Source: Candidatus Flexicrinis affinis
Lineage (GTDB): Bacteria > Chloroflexota > Anaerolineae > Aggregatilineales > Phototrophicaceae
Reading direction: 5' to 3'
Assembly: GCA_016716525.1 (NCBI GenBank)
Contig: JADJWE010000009.1
Coordinates: 1-64,000 of the forward strand
Length of the DNA stretch: 64,000 nucleotides
How positions within the stretch are numbered: the stretch's first letter is position 1; each line of letters opens with the position of its first letter. The translations under genes were made by a program, and so were the position numbers. A model generated the notes under the pieces. The model ran no database searches, was not told where the DNA came from, and saw only the letters and a list, made by a program, of their open reading frames with translations. Shown here one piece after another: positions 22,165 to 31,821 of the stretch.

Positions 22165-23022
22165 CTACGCGCGTTCCGGTTCCAGCGCACCGGGGATCGG
22201 CTCGCCGGTCAGCGCACCGAACAGGCCCATCAACTTGCGCGTGCGCAGGCCCGGCTTACCGGACGCGATGATCGACTCGTCGACCGAGACCACCGGCATC
22301 ACCTGCTTGTTGCTGGATGAGATGAACGCTTCATCGGCGGTCAGCAGTTCCACGATCTTGAGCGGGCGTTGAATCACCCGGAAGTGCTGCTCTGCGAGAT
22401 GCAGCACGACCGAACGTGTGATGCCGTTGAGGATCGAGACCTCCGGCGTGACCAACGTTTCACCGAAGAACGCGAACAGGTTGGTGGTCGTGCCTTCCAA
22501 CGCGTTGCCCTCGCGGTCGACGTAGATCGCTTCCACCGCGTTGACCTTGGCGGCGCGGCGCAGGGCTTTGATCGCCGGGATGTAGTTAAGCGTCTTGGCT
22601 TCCGGGATGTAGCGTTCGATGCGTTCGGTGATGATCTTGATGCCGTCGAGATAGTGGCGCGGGTTCATCACCTTCAGCGGCGTGACGAACACCAGCAGGC
22701 GCGGATCGTCTACCGGCGTGATACCGTCGAGCGATTCGCCGCCGGTGACCACGATGCGTACGTTCGATTCGGGGTAGCCGTTGCGCTTCACGGTCTGCAT
22801 GACGATGTCGGCGATCTCGTCGTCGCTGAACGGAATCGGCAGTTCGATAAACTCGGCCGACCGGCGCAGGCGCGCGATATGTTCGGCCAGCTTGAACGGG
22901 ATGCCGCCGTAGCTGCGCGTGAAGTCGAACACGCCGTAACCGCGCAGCACCGCCAAGTCGGTGGCGGGGATCAGTGCGTCGCGTTCATCAACGAACTCGC
23001 CGTCGATGTAGTAGATGCCCAT
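22165..23022 (-). CDS. Class IV PLP aminotransferase (branched-chain or D-amino-acid type)
   Basis: This 285-residue cytosolic enzyme of fold-type IV PLP enzymes transfers amino groups between branched-chain or D-amino acids and 2-oxo acids. Visible features are the start YYIDGEFVDERDA, the RGYGVFDFTRSY segment, a probable PLP lysine in PEAKTLNYIPAIKA (about residue 140) and the phosphate-binding region LEGTTTNLFAFF, then LNGITRSVV. Family members IlvE, DAAT and aminodeoxychorismate lyase are hard to separate by eye; the motif EAIYVDREGNALEGTTTN favours DAAT/IlvE. A GGGAGAG site lies before ATG 23022. It sits divergently beside glutamate synthase, which would supply the glutamate amino donor. 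Confidence 0.85.
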   Translation of the reverse strand: MGIYYIDGEFVDERDALIPATDLAVLRGYGVFDFTRSYGGIPFKLAEHIARLRRSAEFIELPIPFSDDEIADIVMQTVKRNGYPESNVRIVVTGGESLDGITPVDDPRLLVFVTPLKVMNPRHYLDGIKIITERIERYIPEAKTLNYIPAIKALRRAAKVNAVEAIYVDREGNALEGTTTNLFAFFGETLVTPEVSILNGITRSVVLHLAEQHFRVIQRPLKIVELLTADEAFISSSNKQVMPVVSVDESIIASGKPGLRTRKLMGLFGALTGEPIPGALEPERA

Positions 23023-23051
23023 GCGTTGAACTCTCCCATGTCGGTGCTGCT

Positions 23052-23079
23052 ATTTTAGCGGACTTGGCGGCGCGGTGAA
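23052..23079 (-). promoter_or_regulatory. Predicted promoter for the aminotransferase gene
   Basis: On the minus strand TTCACC (23074-23079) and TAAAAT (23052-23057) are spaced by 16 bases and lie 30 bases before the ATG. The rest of the 329-base gap up to the glutamate synthase ATG at 23352 shows no gene or repeat, and I found no convincing rightward promoter in it. Confidence 0.45.
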
Positions 23080-23351
23080 TTGTCGGAATGTACCCAATTC
23101 GCGGCCGTTCGTTACGCGGAACGACTTCCGGGACTGCACAAGGCCGGTGGCCGTGCGACTCATCGGGCGCTCAGGTTGAGTTTGGCACGTTGCATAAGGT
23201 GCGGCTAAGGATTCTCGGATACCCTGTCCGTACCGACCTAGCCGCCGATTAGTTAAAGTGGCTGTATCCCAACGCGCCGAACTTGTGAGCTTTGATCAAC
23301 TGCGGCGCGTTTTTCGCCCGTTTACCAAGTGCCATCGGGGGAAATAGCCAA

Positions 23352-26300
23352 ATGACCGATTTCCACGATTCCCCGTCTGTTGACACCGCATCGCTCGACT
23401 TGCATCGTATCGACACGCAGGAGCGCGACGCCTGCGCCCTGATCTGCGCCGTCCGCAAGGGTGGCGAACCCACCCACGGCAACGTCAAGCGCACGATCGA
23501 GGCGCTCGCCCGCATGGGCCACCGCACCGGCTATATCGACGGCGAGGGCGACGGCGTCGGCATTTTGACCGACATCCCGCGCGAGCTGTGGGCGCGTCGC
23601 CTTGTGCAGCACGGCCTGCGCTCCTCGCTGGCGACCGACCGCGGTTTCTGGGTCGGCCATCTGATGATCGCCGCCAAAGACAAACCGCGCGCTCAGAACC
23701 TCGTCGATCGCATCGTGCGCATGATGACCGACGCGGGTCTGCACGTCATCTTCGATCAGCCGGGGCAGGTCAACCGTACCGTGCTGGGGCCGAGCGCCGA
23801 AAAGCACGAGCCGGTGTTCTATCAGCTCGCCGGCCTGAACGGCGAGGTGCCGCTGACCGAATTGGACCGCGTGCTGTTCGATCTGCTCAACCGCATCGAA
23901 GGCGACCTCGGCGTGCACTTCGCGTCATTGTCGGCGCACAGCGTGGTCTACAAGGTGCAGGGCACGGTCGAGATTCTGCGCCGGTACTATCCGGAACTGC
24001 GCGACCCGCACTACGCCAGCACGGTCACGCTCGGCCACGCGCGCTACAGCACCAACACCAACCCGATCTTCGAGCGCGCCCAGCCGTTCGGACTGCTGGG
24101 CCACAACGGCGAATTCAACACGATCAGCCGCTTCCGCATGGAAGCCGGTATGCTCGGCGTCGACCTCAGCCCGAACAACTCGGACTCGCAGGATGTCGAC
24201 CGCTTCGCGCATGCGCTGTGCGCCAAGTTCGGCTTCGACCTGATCGAGGCGATGACGTACATATTCCCGCCGTTTGAGCACGATCTTCCGGGCGAGTCGG
24301 CGGAGATGCGCGAGATGGTCGACGAGGTGCGGCGCACGTTCGGGCCGTTCGCGCAAGGCCCGGCGGCGGTCGCGGCGCGCTATGCCGACCTGTGCGTGTT
24401 CAGTGTCGACGCGCTCGGCCTGCGCCCGTTGTGGTTCGGCGAGACCGACAAGGAATTCTTCGCGTCATCCGAGCGCGGCGTGTACACGCTCGACTCGATG
24501 ATCCGCGATGCCAAGCCGCTGGCCCCCGGCGAGAAGATCGCCCTGCGCATCAAGCGCGGCCAGCCCATCGAGGTCTACGATTACGCCGCCATTCTGCGCC
24601 ACGTGTACGGCCGTCACCGCGAACGCCTCGGCCTGAACGGGAACGGCAGCACGCGCGCGACTGGCGAACACTTGATCACCGGCGACTTCACGCAGTCCGG
24701 CCCGCGCCCAAGCCCGACCGGCGGCACGGCCCTCAGCCCGTCGTTTGCGCCCGCCGCAACGCTCGAACAGCTTGAGTCCGAGGTCGCGCTGGCCGAACCG
24801 GCCCGTCAGTGGCCGTGGCAGGGGGGCGGCGCGCCGGTCAACACCGTCACCATGGCGGCGATGGGCTGGGAACGCTATCACGTGTCGGTCGTTGACTCGC
24901 TGGTCGAAAGCAAGAAAGAGCAGGTCGGGTCGCTGGGCTGGGACGGGCCGCTGGCCGCCATCAGCCATACCCGCGTCAATCTTGCGGACTACTTCAAGGA
25001 GACCGTAGCAGTCGTCACCAACCCGGCCATCGACCGCGAGCGCGAAGCGGCCCAGTTCAGCGTTCGCGTACTGGTCGGGTCGCGCCCCAGCTTCGGTGAA
25101 GCCCTGCGCGAGGACGAACTGAGCGTCGTGCTGCAGACCCCGTTTTTGACGGGCGGGCATGCGATCCTCGGCGACCTTGACGAAATGCGCGAAGCCGCCA
25201 ATAAACACGGCACGATGCCGATCGAAGACCTGCTCGCCGTGTTTGGCGAGCGCATGGCGATTATCGACATGGCCGCCGCCCCGCACGAGGCGGTCGAATC
25301 GGCATTGGAACGCATCCGCGCCGAGGCCATCGACGCCGTGAAGCGCGGCGCGCGCTGCATTCTGCTGGACGACAGCGCGGTGATGGACGGCACGCGCCAT
25401 TGGCTCGACCCGCTGTTGGTGACAGCCACGGTCGACACCGCCCTGCGCGAGACCGACCACGGCGACCGCAATTTGCGCCGGCTGTGCGGGATCGTCCTGC
25501 GCAGCGGCGCAATCCGCGACTTGCACGACGTGGCGATGGTCGTCAGCCTCGGCGCGAACGCGATCAACCCGTACATGATGTACGCCGCCGGCCTCGGCCT
25601 TGCGCCCAAACCACCACGCGAAGCGATCACGTCCGACGCGATCATCGACGGCTTGTACCGCATCATCAGCGTGATGACCAAGGGGCTTGAAAAGGTCACC
25701 AGCACGATCGGCTGTCACGAACTGCGCGGATACGGGCACAGCTTCAGCAGCGTCGGCCTTGCCAAAGGCATCGCGGCGCAGTTCGACATGCCTAACTACT
25801 TCGGCAGCGACATCCGCGGCCTGACGTGGACGGACATGAAGGCGTGGGCCGAGGAACGCGCCGCCGACTTGCGCGGCGAGACCAAAGCCATGCTGTCGAA
25901 CCCCGACCGTTTCTACCCCAAGATGTGGAAGAAGGCCGAGGACGTCGCGCACGGCGAGATGTCGCTCGAACAATACACGTCCGAACTGATGGCGCTGGAG
26001 GACAAGCAGCCTGTCGCGCTGCGCCACATCCTGCGCATCAAGCCGGCCGCCAAGCCGGTAGACCCGTCCGAGGTCGACATCACCATCGGGGGTCACACCA
26101 TGCCGGCGCTGATCAGCGCGATGTCGTTCGGGTCGCAGGGCGAGCTGGCGTACAAGGCTTACGCCGAAGCGGCGCACCGCCTGAACATCATCTGCGTCAA
26201 CGGCGAGGGCGGCGAACTACCCGACATCATGGGCAAATACCGCAAGAACCGCGGCCAGCAGGTCGCCTCGGCGCGTTTCGGCGTCAACATCGAGTTCCTG

Positions 26301-28046
26301 AACTCGTGCGACCTGATCGAGATCAAGATCGGGCAGGGCGCGAAGCCGGGCGAGGGCGGCCACCTGCCGGGCTTCAAGGTGACCGAGCAGGTCGCGGCCG
26401 CACGGCATACCATGCCGGGCGTCGACCTGATCTCGCCGTCGAACAACCACGACCTGTACTCGATCGAAGACCTCGCGCAGCTGATCGAGGAACTCAAGAC
26501 GGCCAACCCGCACGCGCGCATCAGCGTCAAACTGCCGGTCGTGCCGGGGGTCGGGATCATCGCGGTCGGCGTGGCGAAGGCCGGCGCGGACATCATCGGG
26601 ATCACCGGCTATGACGGCGGCACCGGCGCCGCCCGCGCCCATGCGCTGCGGCACGTCGGCTTGCCGACCGAGATCGGGATTTGGCTGGCGCACCGCGCGC
26701 TGATCGACAGCGGCCTGCGCGATCAGGTCGAACTGTGGGCGGACGGCGGTATGAAGTCGGGCCGCGATGTCGTGAAGATGCTGTGCCTCGGCGCCAACCG
26801 CGTCGGGTTCGGCACGCTGGCGATGGTGGCGGTCGGCTGTACGATCTGCCGCAAGTGCCACGAAGGCACCTGCCACGTCGGCATCACGACCCACATCAAG
26901 ACCCGCGAAGAAGCGGCACTCAAGGGACTCAAGTCGTTTGAACCGCGCGAGTTCGAGATGGCGGTCGAAGGCATCGTGCGCGTGTTTAAGATGCTGGCCG
27001 AGGACATCAAGCTCTGGACGGCCAAGCTCGGAATCACCAAGGTGACCGATCTGGTGGGCCGTGCCGACCTGCTCGAACAGGTCGAGTGGCACAGTCGTAT
27101 CGACCTGTCGCCGCTGCTCAAGCGCGTGCAGGTCAAGCCGCGCACCTCCCCGCTCAGCGGTGGCCCACGCCTGACCCGCCCGCGTAACACCCTCAGCAAG
27201 CAGATCACGCAGGTGGTCGCGGAAGTCGTCTCGCACGGCGAATACGAGATGACCTACGACGACGAGCAGGTGATGGCGATGGACCGCGCGCTCGGGACGC
27301 ACCTCGCGGGCGCACTCAAGCGCAGCGAACACGCCGGCTTCGAGCGGATTCATGCGGCGCACCTGAGCTTCAGCAACTCGGCTATCCCCGGCAACGGGCT
27401 GGCGGCGTTTATGGACGCGCCGATGGACGTGATGGTCGAGGGTGGCGCGCAGGACGGCGTCGCCAAAGGCGCGCGCGGCGGCACCCTGACGATCCTCAAA
27501 GGCTTAAACCACTACGGCCAGCGCCTCGACGGCTCGGTCGGCAAGAGCTTTGCCTATGGCGCGATGGGCGGCCTGTTCATCGTACAGGGCAACGCTGACA
27601 CCCGTGCGTGCATCCGCCTCAGCGGCGCCGACATCATCTTTGGCGGCGAGGTCACCGAACCGCTGCGCGACGACCTCGGCGGTTTGGCGACCCGCGCCAA
27701 CCTCAAGGGCTACGCCTGCGAATACATGACCAGCGGGCGTGTGGTGATCCTCGGCGATCCGGGCCCGTGGCTCGGCGCGGGCATGACCGGCGGCGTCATC
27801 TATCAGCGCATTCAGCCCGAATTGGGCCTGACGGTCGAGGCACTCGAACGCCGGCTCGCGGCCGGGACGTTGGTCGAGGTTCAACCAATGGACGAGTACG
27901 GCGCCGAGGACGTGCGCGAACTGCTCGGCCACTACATTCAGGTGCTGGAGAACAACAATCAGGCGGAGGCCACCGAGAATCTGTATCCGCTGCTGGCCAA
28001 CCCGCTCGCGCATTTCGTGAAGATCGCGCCGCGCCTGAAGCATTAA
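23352..28046 (+). CDS. gltB: Glutamate synthase large subunit, ferredoxin-type candidate
   Basis: This 1564-residue enzyme converts glutamine and 2-oxoglutarate to two glutamates. Domains in order: class II glutamine amidotransferase (nucleophile Cys28 in ERDACALIC, to be exposed by propeptide cleavage; about 28-430), a central domain, an FMN and 2-oxoglutarate domain (EIKIGQGAKPGEGG, SVKLPVVPGVG, GYDGGTGAARA) with 3Fe-4S cysteines 1163, 1169 and 1174 (C-x5-C-x4-C, as in the family), and a C-terminal beta-helix rich in GxxGxxGxG-like turns (AYGAMGGLFIVQGNADTR). ATG 23352 is chosen because homology starts just after it and GGGGG lies upstream. No small subunit (gltD) is adjacent, so reduced ferredoxin may be the donor; this is inference. 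A terminator hairpin follows. Confidence 0.93.
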   Translation: MTDFHDSPSVDTASLDLHRIDTQERDACALICAVRKGGEPTHGNVKRTIEALARMGHRTGYIDGEGDGVGILTDIPRELWARRLVQHGLRSSLATDRGFWVGHLMIAAKDKPRAQNLVDRIVRMMTDAGLHVIFDQPGQVNRTVLGPSAEKHEPVFYQLAGLNGEVPLTELDRVLFDLLNRIEGDLGVHFASLSAHSVVYKVQGTVEILRRYYPELRDPHYASTVTLGHARYSTNTNPIFERAQPFGLLGHNGEFNTISRFRMEAGMLGVDLSPNNSDSQDVDRFAHALCAKFGFDLIEAMTYIFPPFEHDLPGESAEMREMVDEVRRTFGPFAQGPAAVAARYADLCVFSVDALGLRPLWFGETDKEFFASSERGVYTLDSMIRDAKPLAPGEKIALRIKRGQPIEVYDYAAILRHVYGRHRERLGLNGNGSTRATGEHLITGDFTQSGPRPSPTGGTALSPSFAPAATLEQLESEVALAEPARQWPWQGGGAPVNTVTMAAMGWERYHVSVVDSLVESKKEQVGSLGWDGPLAAISHTRVNLADYFKETVAVVTNPAIDREREAAQFSVRVLVGSRPSFGEALREDELSVVLQTPFLTGGHAILGDLDEMREAANKHGTMPIEDLLAVFGERMAIIDMAAAPHEAVESALERIRAEAIDAVKRGARCILLDDSAVMDGTRHWLDPLLVTATVDTALRETDHGDRNLRRLCGIVLRSGAIRDLHDVAMVVSLGANAINPYMMYAAGLGLAPKPPREAITSDAIIDGLYRIISVMTKGLEKVTSTIGCHELRGYGHSFSSVGLAKGIAAQFDMPNYFGSDIRGLTWTDMKAWAEERAADLRGETKAMLSNPDRFYPKMWKKAEDVAHGEMSLEQYTSELMALEDKQPVALRHILRIKPAAKPVDPSEVDITIGGHTMPALISAMSFGSQGELAYKAYAEAAHRLNIICVNGEGGELPDIMGKYRKNRGQQVASARFGVNIEFLNSCDLIEIKIGQGAKPGEGGHLPGFKVTEQVAAARHTMPGVDLISPSNNHDLYSIEDLAQLIEELKTANPHARISVKLPVVPGVGIIAVGVAKAGADIIGITGYDGGTGAARAHALRHVGLPTEIGIWLAHRALIDSGLRDQVELWADGGMKSGRDVVKMLCLGANRVGFGTLAMVAVGCTICRKCHEGTCHVGITTHIKTREEAALKGLKSFEPREFEMAVEGIVRVFKMLAEDIKLWTAKLGITKVTDLVGRADLLEQVEWHSRIDLSPLLKRVQVKPRTSPLSGGPRLTRPRNTLSKQITQVVAEVVSHGEYEMTYDDEQVMAMDRALGTHLAGALKRSEHAGFERIHAAHLSFSNSAIPGNGLAAFMDAPMDVMVEGGAQDGVAKGARGGTLTILKGLNHYGQRLDGSVGKSFAYGAMGGLFIVQGNADTRACIRLSGADIIFGGEVTEPLRDDLGGLATRANLKGYACEYMTSGRVVILGDPGPWLGAGMTGGVIYQRIQPELGLTVEALERRLAAGTLVEVQPMDEYGAEDVRELLGHYIQVLENNNQAEATENLYPLLANPLAHFVKIAPRLKH

Positions 28047-28079
28047 ACCGACTCGAGCTTCCGCGGCATCCCTGAGCGT

Positions 28080-28117
28080 GCCCCCGCTGCCCCAGACCGG
28101 CGGGGGCGCTTCGTTTC
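28080..28117 (+). terminator. Terminator after glutamate synthase
   Basis: A stem of GCCCCCGC pairing with GCGGGGGC (28080-28107) is followed by GCTTCGTTTC. It lies 34 bases past the stop. Confidence 0.6.
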
Positions 28118-28161
28118 TCAGAGATCCCTTGACCGCGTTTCTGCGGACGTAGTTGGCCCAC

Positions 28162-28189
28162 TTGCGAGAGAGCCAACCTGCGTTATACT
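28162..28189 (+). promoter_or_regulatory. Predicted promoter upstream of mgtE leader
   Basis: TTGCGA (28162-28167) and TATACT (28184-28189) are spaced by 16 bases. It would give a leader of about 350 bases before mgtE. Confidence 0.5.
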
Positions 28190-28224
28190 GAGCGTTACCC
28201 CATATGGGGAAATTAGGGAAAGAA

Positions 28225-28296
28225 ATGTCGCCAGACAGTAGTACCAACACTGACGAGAGCACGCCGCGCTTAGCCAGCGGCGGTTTCGGCATCTAA
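28225..28296 (+). CDS. Possible 23-residue leader peptide
   Basis: ATG 28225 follows AGGGAAAGAA, a plausible ribosome site, 36 bases after the TATACT box. The peptide is short and serine/threonine-rich, starting MSPDSSTNTDES and ending LASGGFGI. A GC-rich stretch with GGCC inverted repeats (28327-28351) follows. It could be a regulatory leader peptide for mgtE or chance. I do not recognise it. The remaining 28297-28546 holds no other gene that I can see and does not match the M-box riboswitch as I know it. Confidence 0.3.
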   Translation: MSPDSSTNTDESTPRLASGGFGI

Positions 28297-28546
28297 GCCC
28301 CCTCCCCGTACTTCACGCGCGTTGGGAAGGGCCTGCCGAGGCCGCCCGCGCGTTGTCTGCCCTCCGATCAGCACTGACAGTTGAATGCCGCGAAATGGTG
28401 TCACGGTCGTTTGGCCGGGAGCCTGCGCGGTGGTAGCGGCGTAACCGTCAGGATCTACGTCGTGTACCGTTCATCCGTATGGTTGTCTGGGTTTGCGCGC
28501 CGCGCAGCCCGGCGATCGTGTGTAATCGCAGGAAAGGGGCAGACCG

Positions 28547-29947
28547 ATGCAGGAACTCGAGACCCTCGCTGCCGATATGACCGAGCTGTCGCCCGACGCG
28601 CTGGACGAGCGCGTAACGGAACTGCTCGACGACGGTCACTTTGAAGAGCTGCGGACCCTGTTGGCCGATGTGTATTCGCAGGACATCGCCGATGTCCTCG
28701 AGCGCCTTGACGACGCGACCGAACGCTACGCGGTCTTCAGCCAGCTTCAGCCGGATGTTGCTGCCGAGGTGCTCGACGAGGTCAGCCGGTATACGGCACG
28801 CCAACTGCTCCAGCGCATGCCGGCGTCCACCGCCGGAAGCCTGCTGCATCGCATGGAGATGGACGATCTGGTCGAGATTCTGGCCGACGAGCTGGAAGAC
28901 CGGCAGGACGAGATTCTCGCCCAGATGCACCCGACCACGGCCAAAGAAATCCGCGACCTGCTGACCTATCCGGAGGACAGCGCCGGACGTCTGATGACGC
29001 GCAAGTTCGTGAAGGTCAATCAGGACATGACCGCGGCCGAGATCCTCGCTTTCCTGCGCAAGACCAACGAACGCTACGAGACCGTCACCGATATTTACGT
29101 GACCGACCCCGCCAACCGCCTGATCGGCGTGGCGAGCCTGCGGCAGGTGGTCATGGAGAAGCCCGGCACGCAGATCAAGGAGTTCATGGAAAAGGAGCCC
29201 GAGACGATCCTGCCGACCGCCACGGCCGAAGAAGCGGCCCGCCGCCTCGGCCGCTACGATTTCCTCGCGCTGCCGGTCGTTACGCCGGACGACAAGATGC
29301 TTGGCATCATCACCGTCGACGACGCTATCGACGTGCTGACCGCCGCGCAGACCGAGGACATCCTCGGCATCGGCGGTTTACCGGGCGAGGCCAGCGCCGC
29401 GCCATATTTCACTGTGCCGATCCTGCGCGTGATCCGCCAGCGCTTCGTATGGTTGATCCTGCTGTTCATCGGCGGCAGCATCACCGCCGAAGTGCTGCAG
29501 TTGTTTCAGAATGAACTCTCCACGGTCGTTGCACTCTCGTTCTACATCCCGCTGTTGATCGGCACCGGCGGCAACACCGGGTCGCAAACGGTCACGATGA
29601 TCATCCGCGGCATGACGATCAACGACATCCGGCAAGGCGACCTGTTCCGCGTCATCCGGCGCGAGCTGGTGAGCGGGGTGATCCTCGGCTTGCTGCTCGG
29701 CGTTGTGGCGTTCCTGCGTGTGATCGTACAGGAGGGCGGCGGCAATCCACTGCCATTCGTAGTCGCTGCCGCCGTGATCGCCGTGTGCGCGTGGTCGAAC
29801 GTGATTGCCGCGGTGATCCCGATGATCGCGCGCCGCTTCAAGATCGATCCGGCCCTGATCAGCGCCCCGCTGATTTCGACCACCGTCGACGCCACCGGCC
29901 TATTCATCTACATGCTGGTCGCCAAGGCGATGTTGGACGCGATCTAG
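28547..29947 (+). CDS. mgtE: Magnesium transporter MgtE
   Basis: This 466-residue Mg2+ channel is a homodimer in the cytoplasmic membrane. Residues 1-130 form the helical MgtE N domain (MTELSPDALDERVTELLDDG, YTARQLLQRMPASTAG). Two CBS motifs (about 140-260, VTDIYVTDPANRLIGVASLR and LPVVTPDDKMLGIITVDDAI) sense Mg2+ and gate the pore. Five helices follow from about 290, with pore-region signatures IPLLIGTGGNTGSQTVTMII and SAPLISTTVDATGLFIYML. Length and order are normal. GGAAAGGGG lies 10 bases before the ATG. The leader between 28190 and 28546 is long, which would suit regulation, but no known magnesium riboswitch is recognised. Confidence 0.95.
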   Translation: MQELETLAADMTELSPDALDERVTELLDDGHFEELRTLLADVYSQDIADVLERLDDATERYAVFSQLQPDVAAEVLDEVSRYTARQLLQRMPASTAGSLLHRMEMDDLVEILADELEDRQDEILAQMHPTTAKEIRDLLTYPEDSAGRLMTRKFVKVNQDMTAAEILAFLRKTNERYETVTDIYVTDPANRLIGVASLRQVVMEKPGTQIKEFMEKEPETILPTATAEEAARRLGRYDFLALPVVTPDDKMLGIITVDDAIDVLTAAQTEDILGIGGLPGEASAAPYFTVPILRVIRQRFVWLILLFIGGSITAEVLQLFQNELSTVVALSFYIPLLIGTGGNTGSQTVTMIIRGMTINDIRQGDLFRVIRRELVSGVILGLLLGVVAFLRVIVQEGGGNPLPFVVAAAVIAVCAWSNVIAAVIPMIARRFKIDPALISAPLISTTVDATGLFIYMLVAKAMLDAI

Positions 29948-29953
29948 GGACCA

Positions 29954-29976
29954 GTTGTCAGGTGTCAGATATCAGG
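29954..29976. repeat. Degenerate period-7 repeat (TCAG)
   Basis: TCAG recurs at exactly 7-base steps (29958, 29965, 29972), the complement of the CTGA heptamers found at 21083, 56182 and 57801. It lies 11 bases after the mgtE stop. The remaining gap to 30176 holds nothing recognisable. Confidence 0.6.
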
Positions 29977-30176
29977 AACCTGCCAGCACTCATCGGCCGG
30001 CCTCCGCCCCGACGTGCTCAGAGGCACAGCACGACTATTGCCGCGGGCTGTACCGGTGGTTGGAGGGCACACATTCCGCATAGGGCCATGTTCGGTTGCC
30101 GGCGTGCCGGTTGCGCGGTACGGTCATGTGCACGCGCGGCGTACCGAGCGCCGCACAGTTCCGGGAGCCTGACATC

Positions 30177-31112
30177 ATGACATCCATCTATGAGTCCCTT
30201 TCGTGGCATGAAATTCCGGTCACGAGCCACGCCGCGGCGCGGCACATTCCGCTGGCCTACGGCGAAGTCGGCAGCGGCGGTACGCGCGTTACGCTAATCG
30301 CCGGCACCCATGGCGACGAAGGCCCGTGGTCGGCGCTGACCATGAAGATGCTGCTGCGGCATCCGATCGACCGGCTCAACGGGCGCATCCGCATCATCCC
30401 GACCGCCAACGCGCTGGCGGCCGAGGCCGACAAACGCAACTCGACCATCGACTCGCCCAACCCGATCGACCTCGACGGCGTATTCCCCGGCAACCCGAAC
30501 GGATCGCATACTGACCGCCTCGCCGCGCAGATCGCGCCGCTGGTGGCCGACAGCGACGTGGTGATCGACCTGCACGGCGGCGGAAGCTGGTGCGTCAACG
30601 CGTTCGTCAAGCGCTTCGAAGGATCGGAGCAGTTGGCGGCGGATATGGGCGCGCCGTTCATCACCTACGCGCCCAACAAGCCCGGTGGACTGACGACGTA
30701 CGCCCGGTCGCTCGGGATTCAGGTGGTCAATGTCGAGGTCGGTGGGCGCTCCGGCGCGGAGATGTTCTGGGCCCAGCAGATCGTGATCGGCATGGAGCGC
30801 GCGCTGCACCGCATGGGTGTGCTGTCGCTCGATGCGCCGCCCGCGCCGGCCGCGCCAGCGATAGAGTGTACGGGTACCGGTGTGCTTCGCGCGCAGGTCG
30901 GTGGGATTTTCGTTCCGACCGTGCGCGAGGAGGTCGTTGGCAAGGTGCTTCCGGCAGGGACGGAGCTGGGCAAAATCCTCGATCTGCACACGCTGGCCGA
31001 ACTGCAAGTGTTCACCGCGCCGCACGCGCAAACGGCGATGCTGCTGCTGCGCCCGCAAATCTGCGTGGTCGAGGGCTCGGCGCTGATCTACGTGATCGCT
31101 CAGCCGGCATAA
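30177..31112 (+). CDS. Succinylglutamate desuccinylase/aspartoacylase family protein (M14-type)
   Basis: This 311-residue zinc-dependent deacylase-like protein belongs to the AstE/AspA branch of carboxypeptidase-like enzymes, which hydrolyse N-acyl amino acids. Zinc ligands are seen in IAGTHGDEGPW (His and Glu) and in DLHGGGSW (His). The substrate-binding PTANALA and the LDGVFPGNPNGSHTDRLA loop are as in the family. The C-terminal 90 residues form the beta-rich lipoyl-like domain found in AspA relatives. ATG 30177 is preferred because GGGAGCC lies upstream and the 27 extra residues of the longer frame are not family-like. The exact acyl amino acid is unknown; the nearby glutamate-linked genes are only suggestive. 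Confidence 0.83.
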   Translation: MTSIYESLSWHEIPVTSHAAARHIPLAYGEVGSGGTRVTLIAGTHGDEGPWSALTMKMLLRHPIDRLNGRIRIIPTANALAAEADKRNSTIDSPNPIDLDGVFPGNPNGSHTDRLAAQIAPLVADSDVVIDLHGGGSWCVNAFVKRFEGSEQLAADMGAPFITYAPNKPGGLTTYARSLGIQVVNVEVGGRSGAEMFWAQQIVIGMERALHRMGVLSLDAPPAPAAPAIECTGTGVLRAQVGGIFVPTVREEVVGKVLPAGTELGKILDLHTLAELQVFTAPHAQTAMLLLRPQICVVEGSALIYVIAQPA

Positions 31113-31275
31113 AGGCGCGGCGGCGCGTGGCAACAGGTTAACACCGCCAACCCCACTTTGGTGTCGTTACAACAGCACTCCTCGATGAGTATGCTGACTT
31201 CATCGTGATCGAACACAAGACGGTCGATCGCACCTAGCCGGAAGTCAGACCCTATTCATCGAGGAGCACACCATC

Positions 31276-31734
31276 ATGTCACAGAATGCAGCTCAGAATC
31301 GCAGCCAACAGCAGATCAACGCGCCGTTTCGCGCCAAGAGCGCCGGAGTTTCGCTCGTGGTCGTGCTGATCATCGGCATCTTCTACGCCGTCAACGCGCT
31401 TGGGCTGCTGCCCAGCGATCAAGCCGTGCCGGACGGCGCGTTGACGCTGGTGATCGGTTCGATCGTGCTGATCGTCGTCGTAGAGGTCGCGCTGCAGATC
31501 GTGCTGTTCATCGGTGCGGGGAAGGTCGAGGACCGTACCGGTCGTGATGACACCATCGCCGCACAGGCGTCTCGCAATGGCAATCTGGTGTTGACGGTCG
31601 GCGTGTTCGCCACGTTCGCCAGCATGTTCGCCGGGTTTACCCCGTTCGAGATGGGCAGCACGCTGTTGGTCGCGTTCGTGCTGGCCGAGGCCGTCAGGTT
31701 CGGGTCGCAGGTGTGGTACTACAGCCGGTCGTGA
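31276..31734 (+). CDS. Small four-helix membrane protein of unknown function
   Basis: This 152-residue protein has a short polar N-terminus (about 20 residues) and four hydrophobic helices at about 24-45 (GVSLVVVLIIGIFYAVNALG), 56-78, 96-118 and 125-145. Between helices 2 and 3 is a charged loop with EDRTGRDD. GAGGAG lies 8 bases before the ATG. The sequence gives no functional motif. It precedes the Rieske-ThDP operon by 87 bases in the same direction, but that operon has its own TATAAT box, so co-function is uncertain. Confidence 0.7.
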   Translation: MSQNAAQNRSQQQINAPFRAKSAGVSLVVVLIIGIFYAVNALGLLPSDQAVPDGALTLVIGSIVLIVVVEVALQIVLFIGAGKVEDRTGRDDTIAAQASRNGNLVLTVGVFATFASMFAGFTPFEMGSTLLVAFVLAEAVRFGSQVWYYSRS

Positions 31735-31780
31735 ATGACCGACATTCTGCGCGCGCCCCACGGATGTAACAAGTCGGCAC

Positions 31781-31786
31781 TATAAT
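31781..31786 (+). promoter_or_regulatory. Predicted -10 element of the Rieske operon
   Basis: A perfect TATAAT lies 35 bases before the GTG at 31822. I see no good -35 at 16-18 bases, so recognition may need an activator or the assignment may be wrong. Confidence 0.4.
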
Positions 31787-31821
31787 GAGTGCTACCGAAA
31801 ACGGCCGTGGGGGAGGCAGAT

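Noticed and set aside
24465..26177. Long minus-strand ORF of 570 codons
   Set aside because: It is antisense to glutamate synthase, has low-complexity arginine/valine/aspartate composition caused by GC-rich third positions, and shows no family motif.
28190..28546. M-box (ykoK) magnesium riboswitch upstream of mgtE
   Set aside because: I could not find the conserved M-box core sequences; the leader is reported only as uncharacterised.
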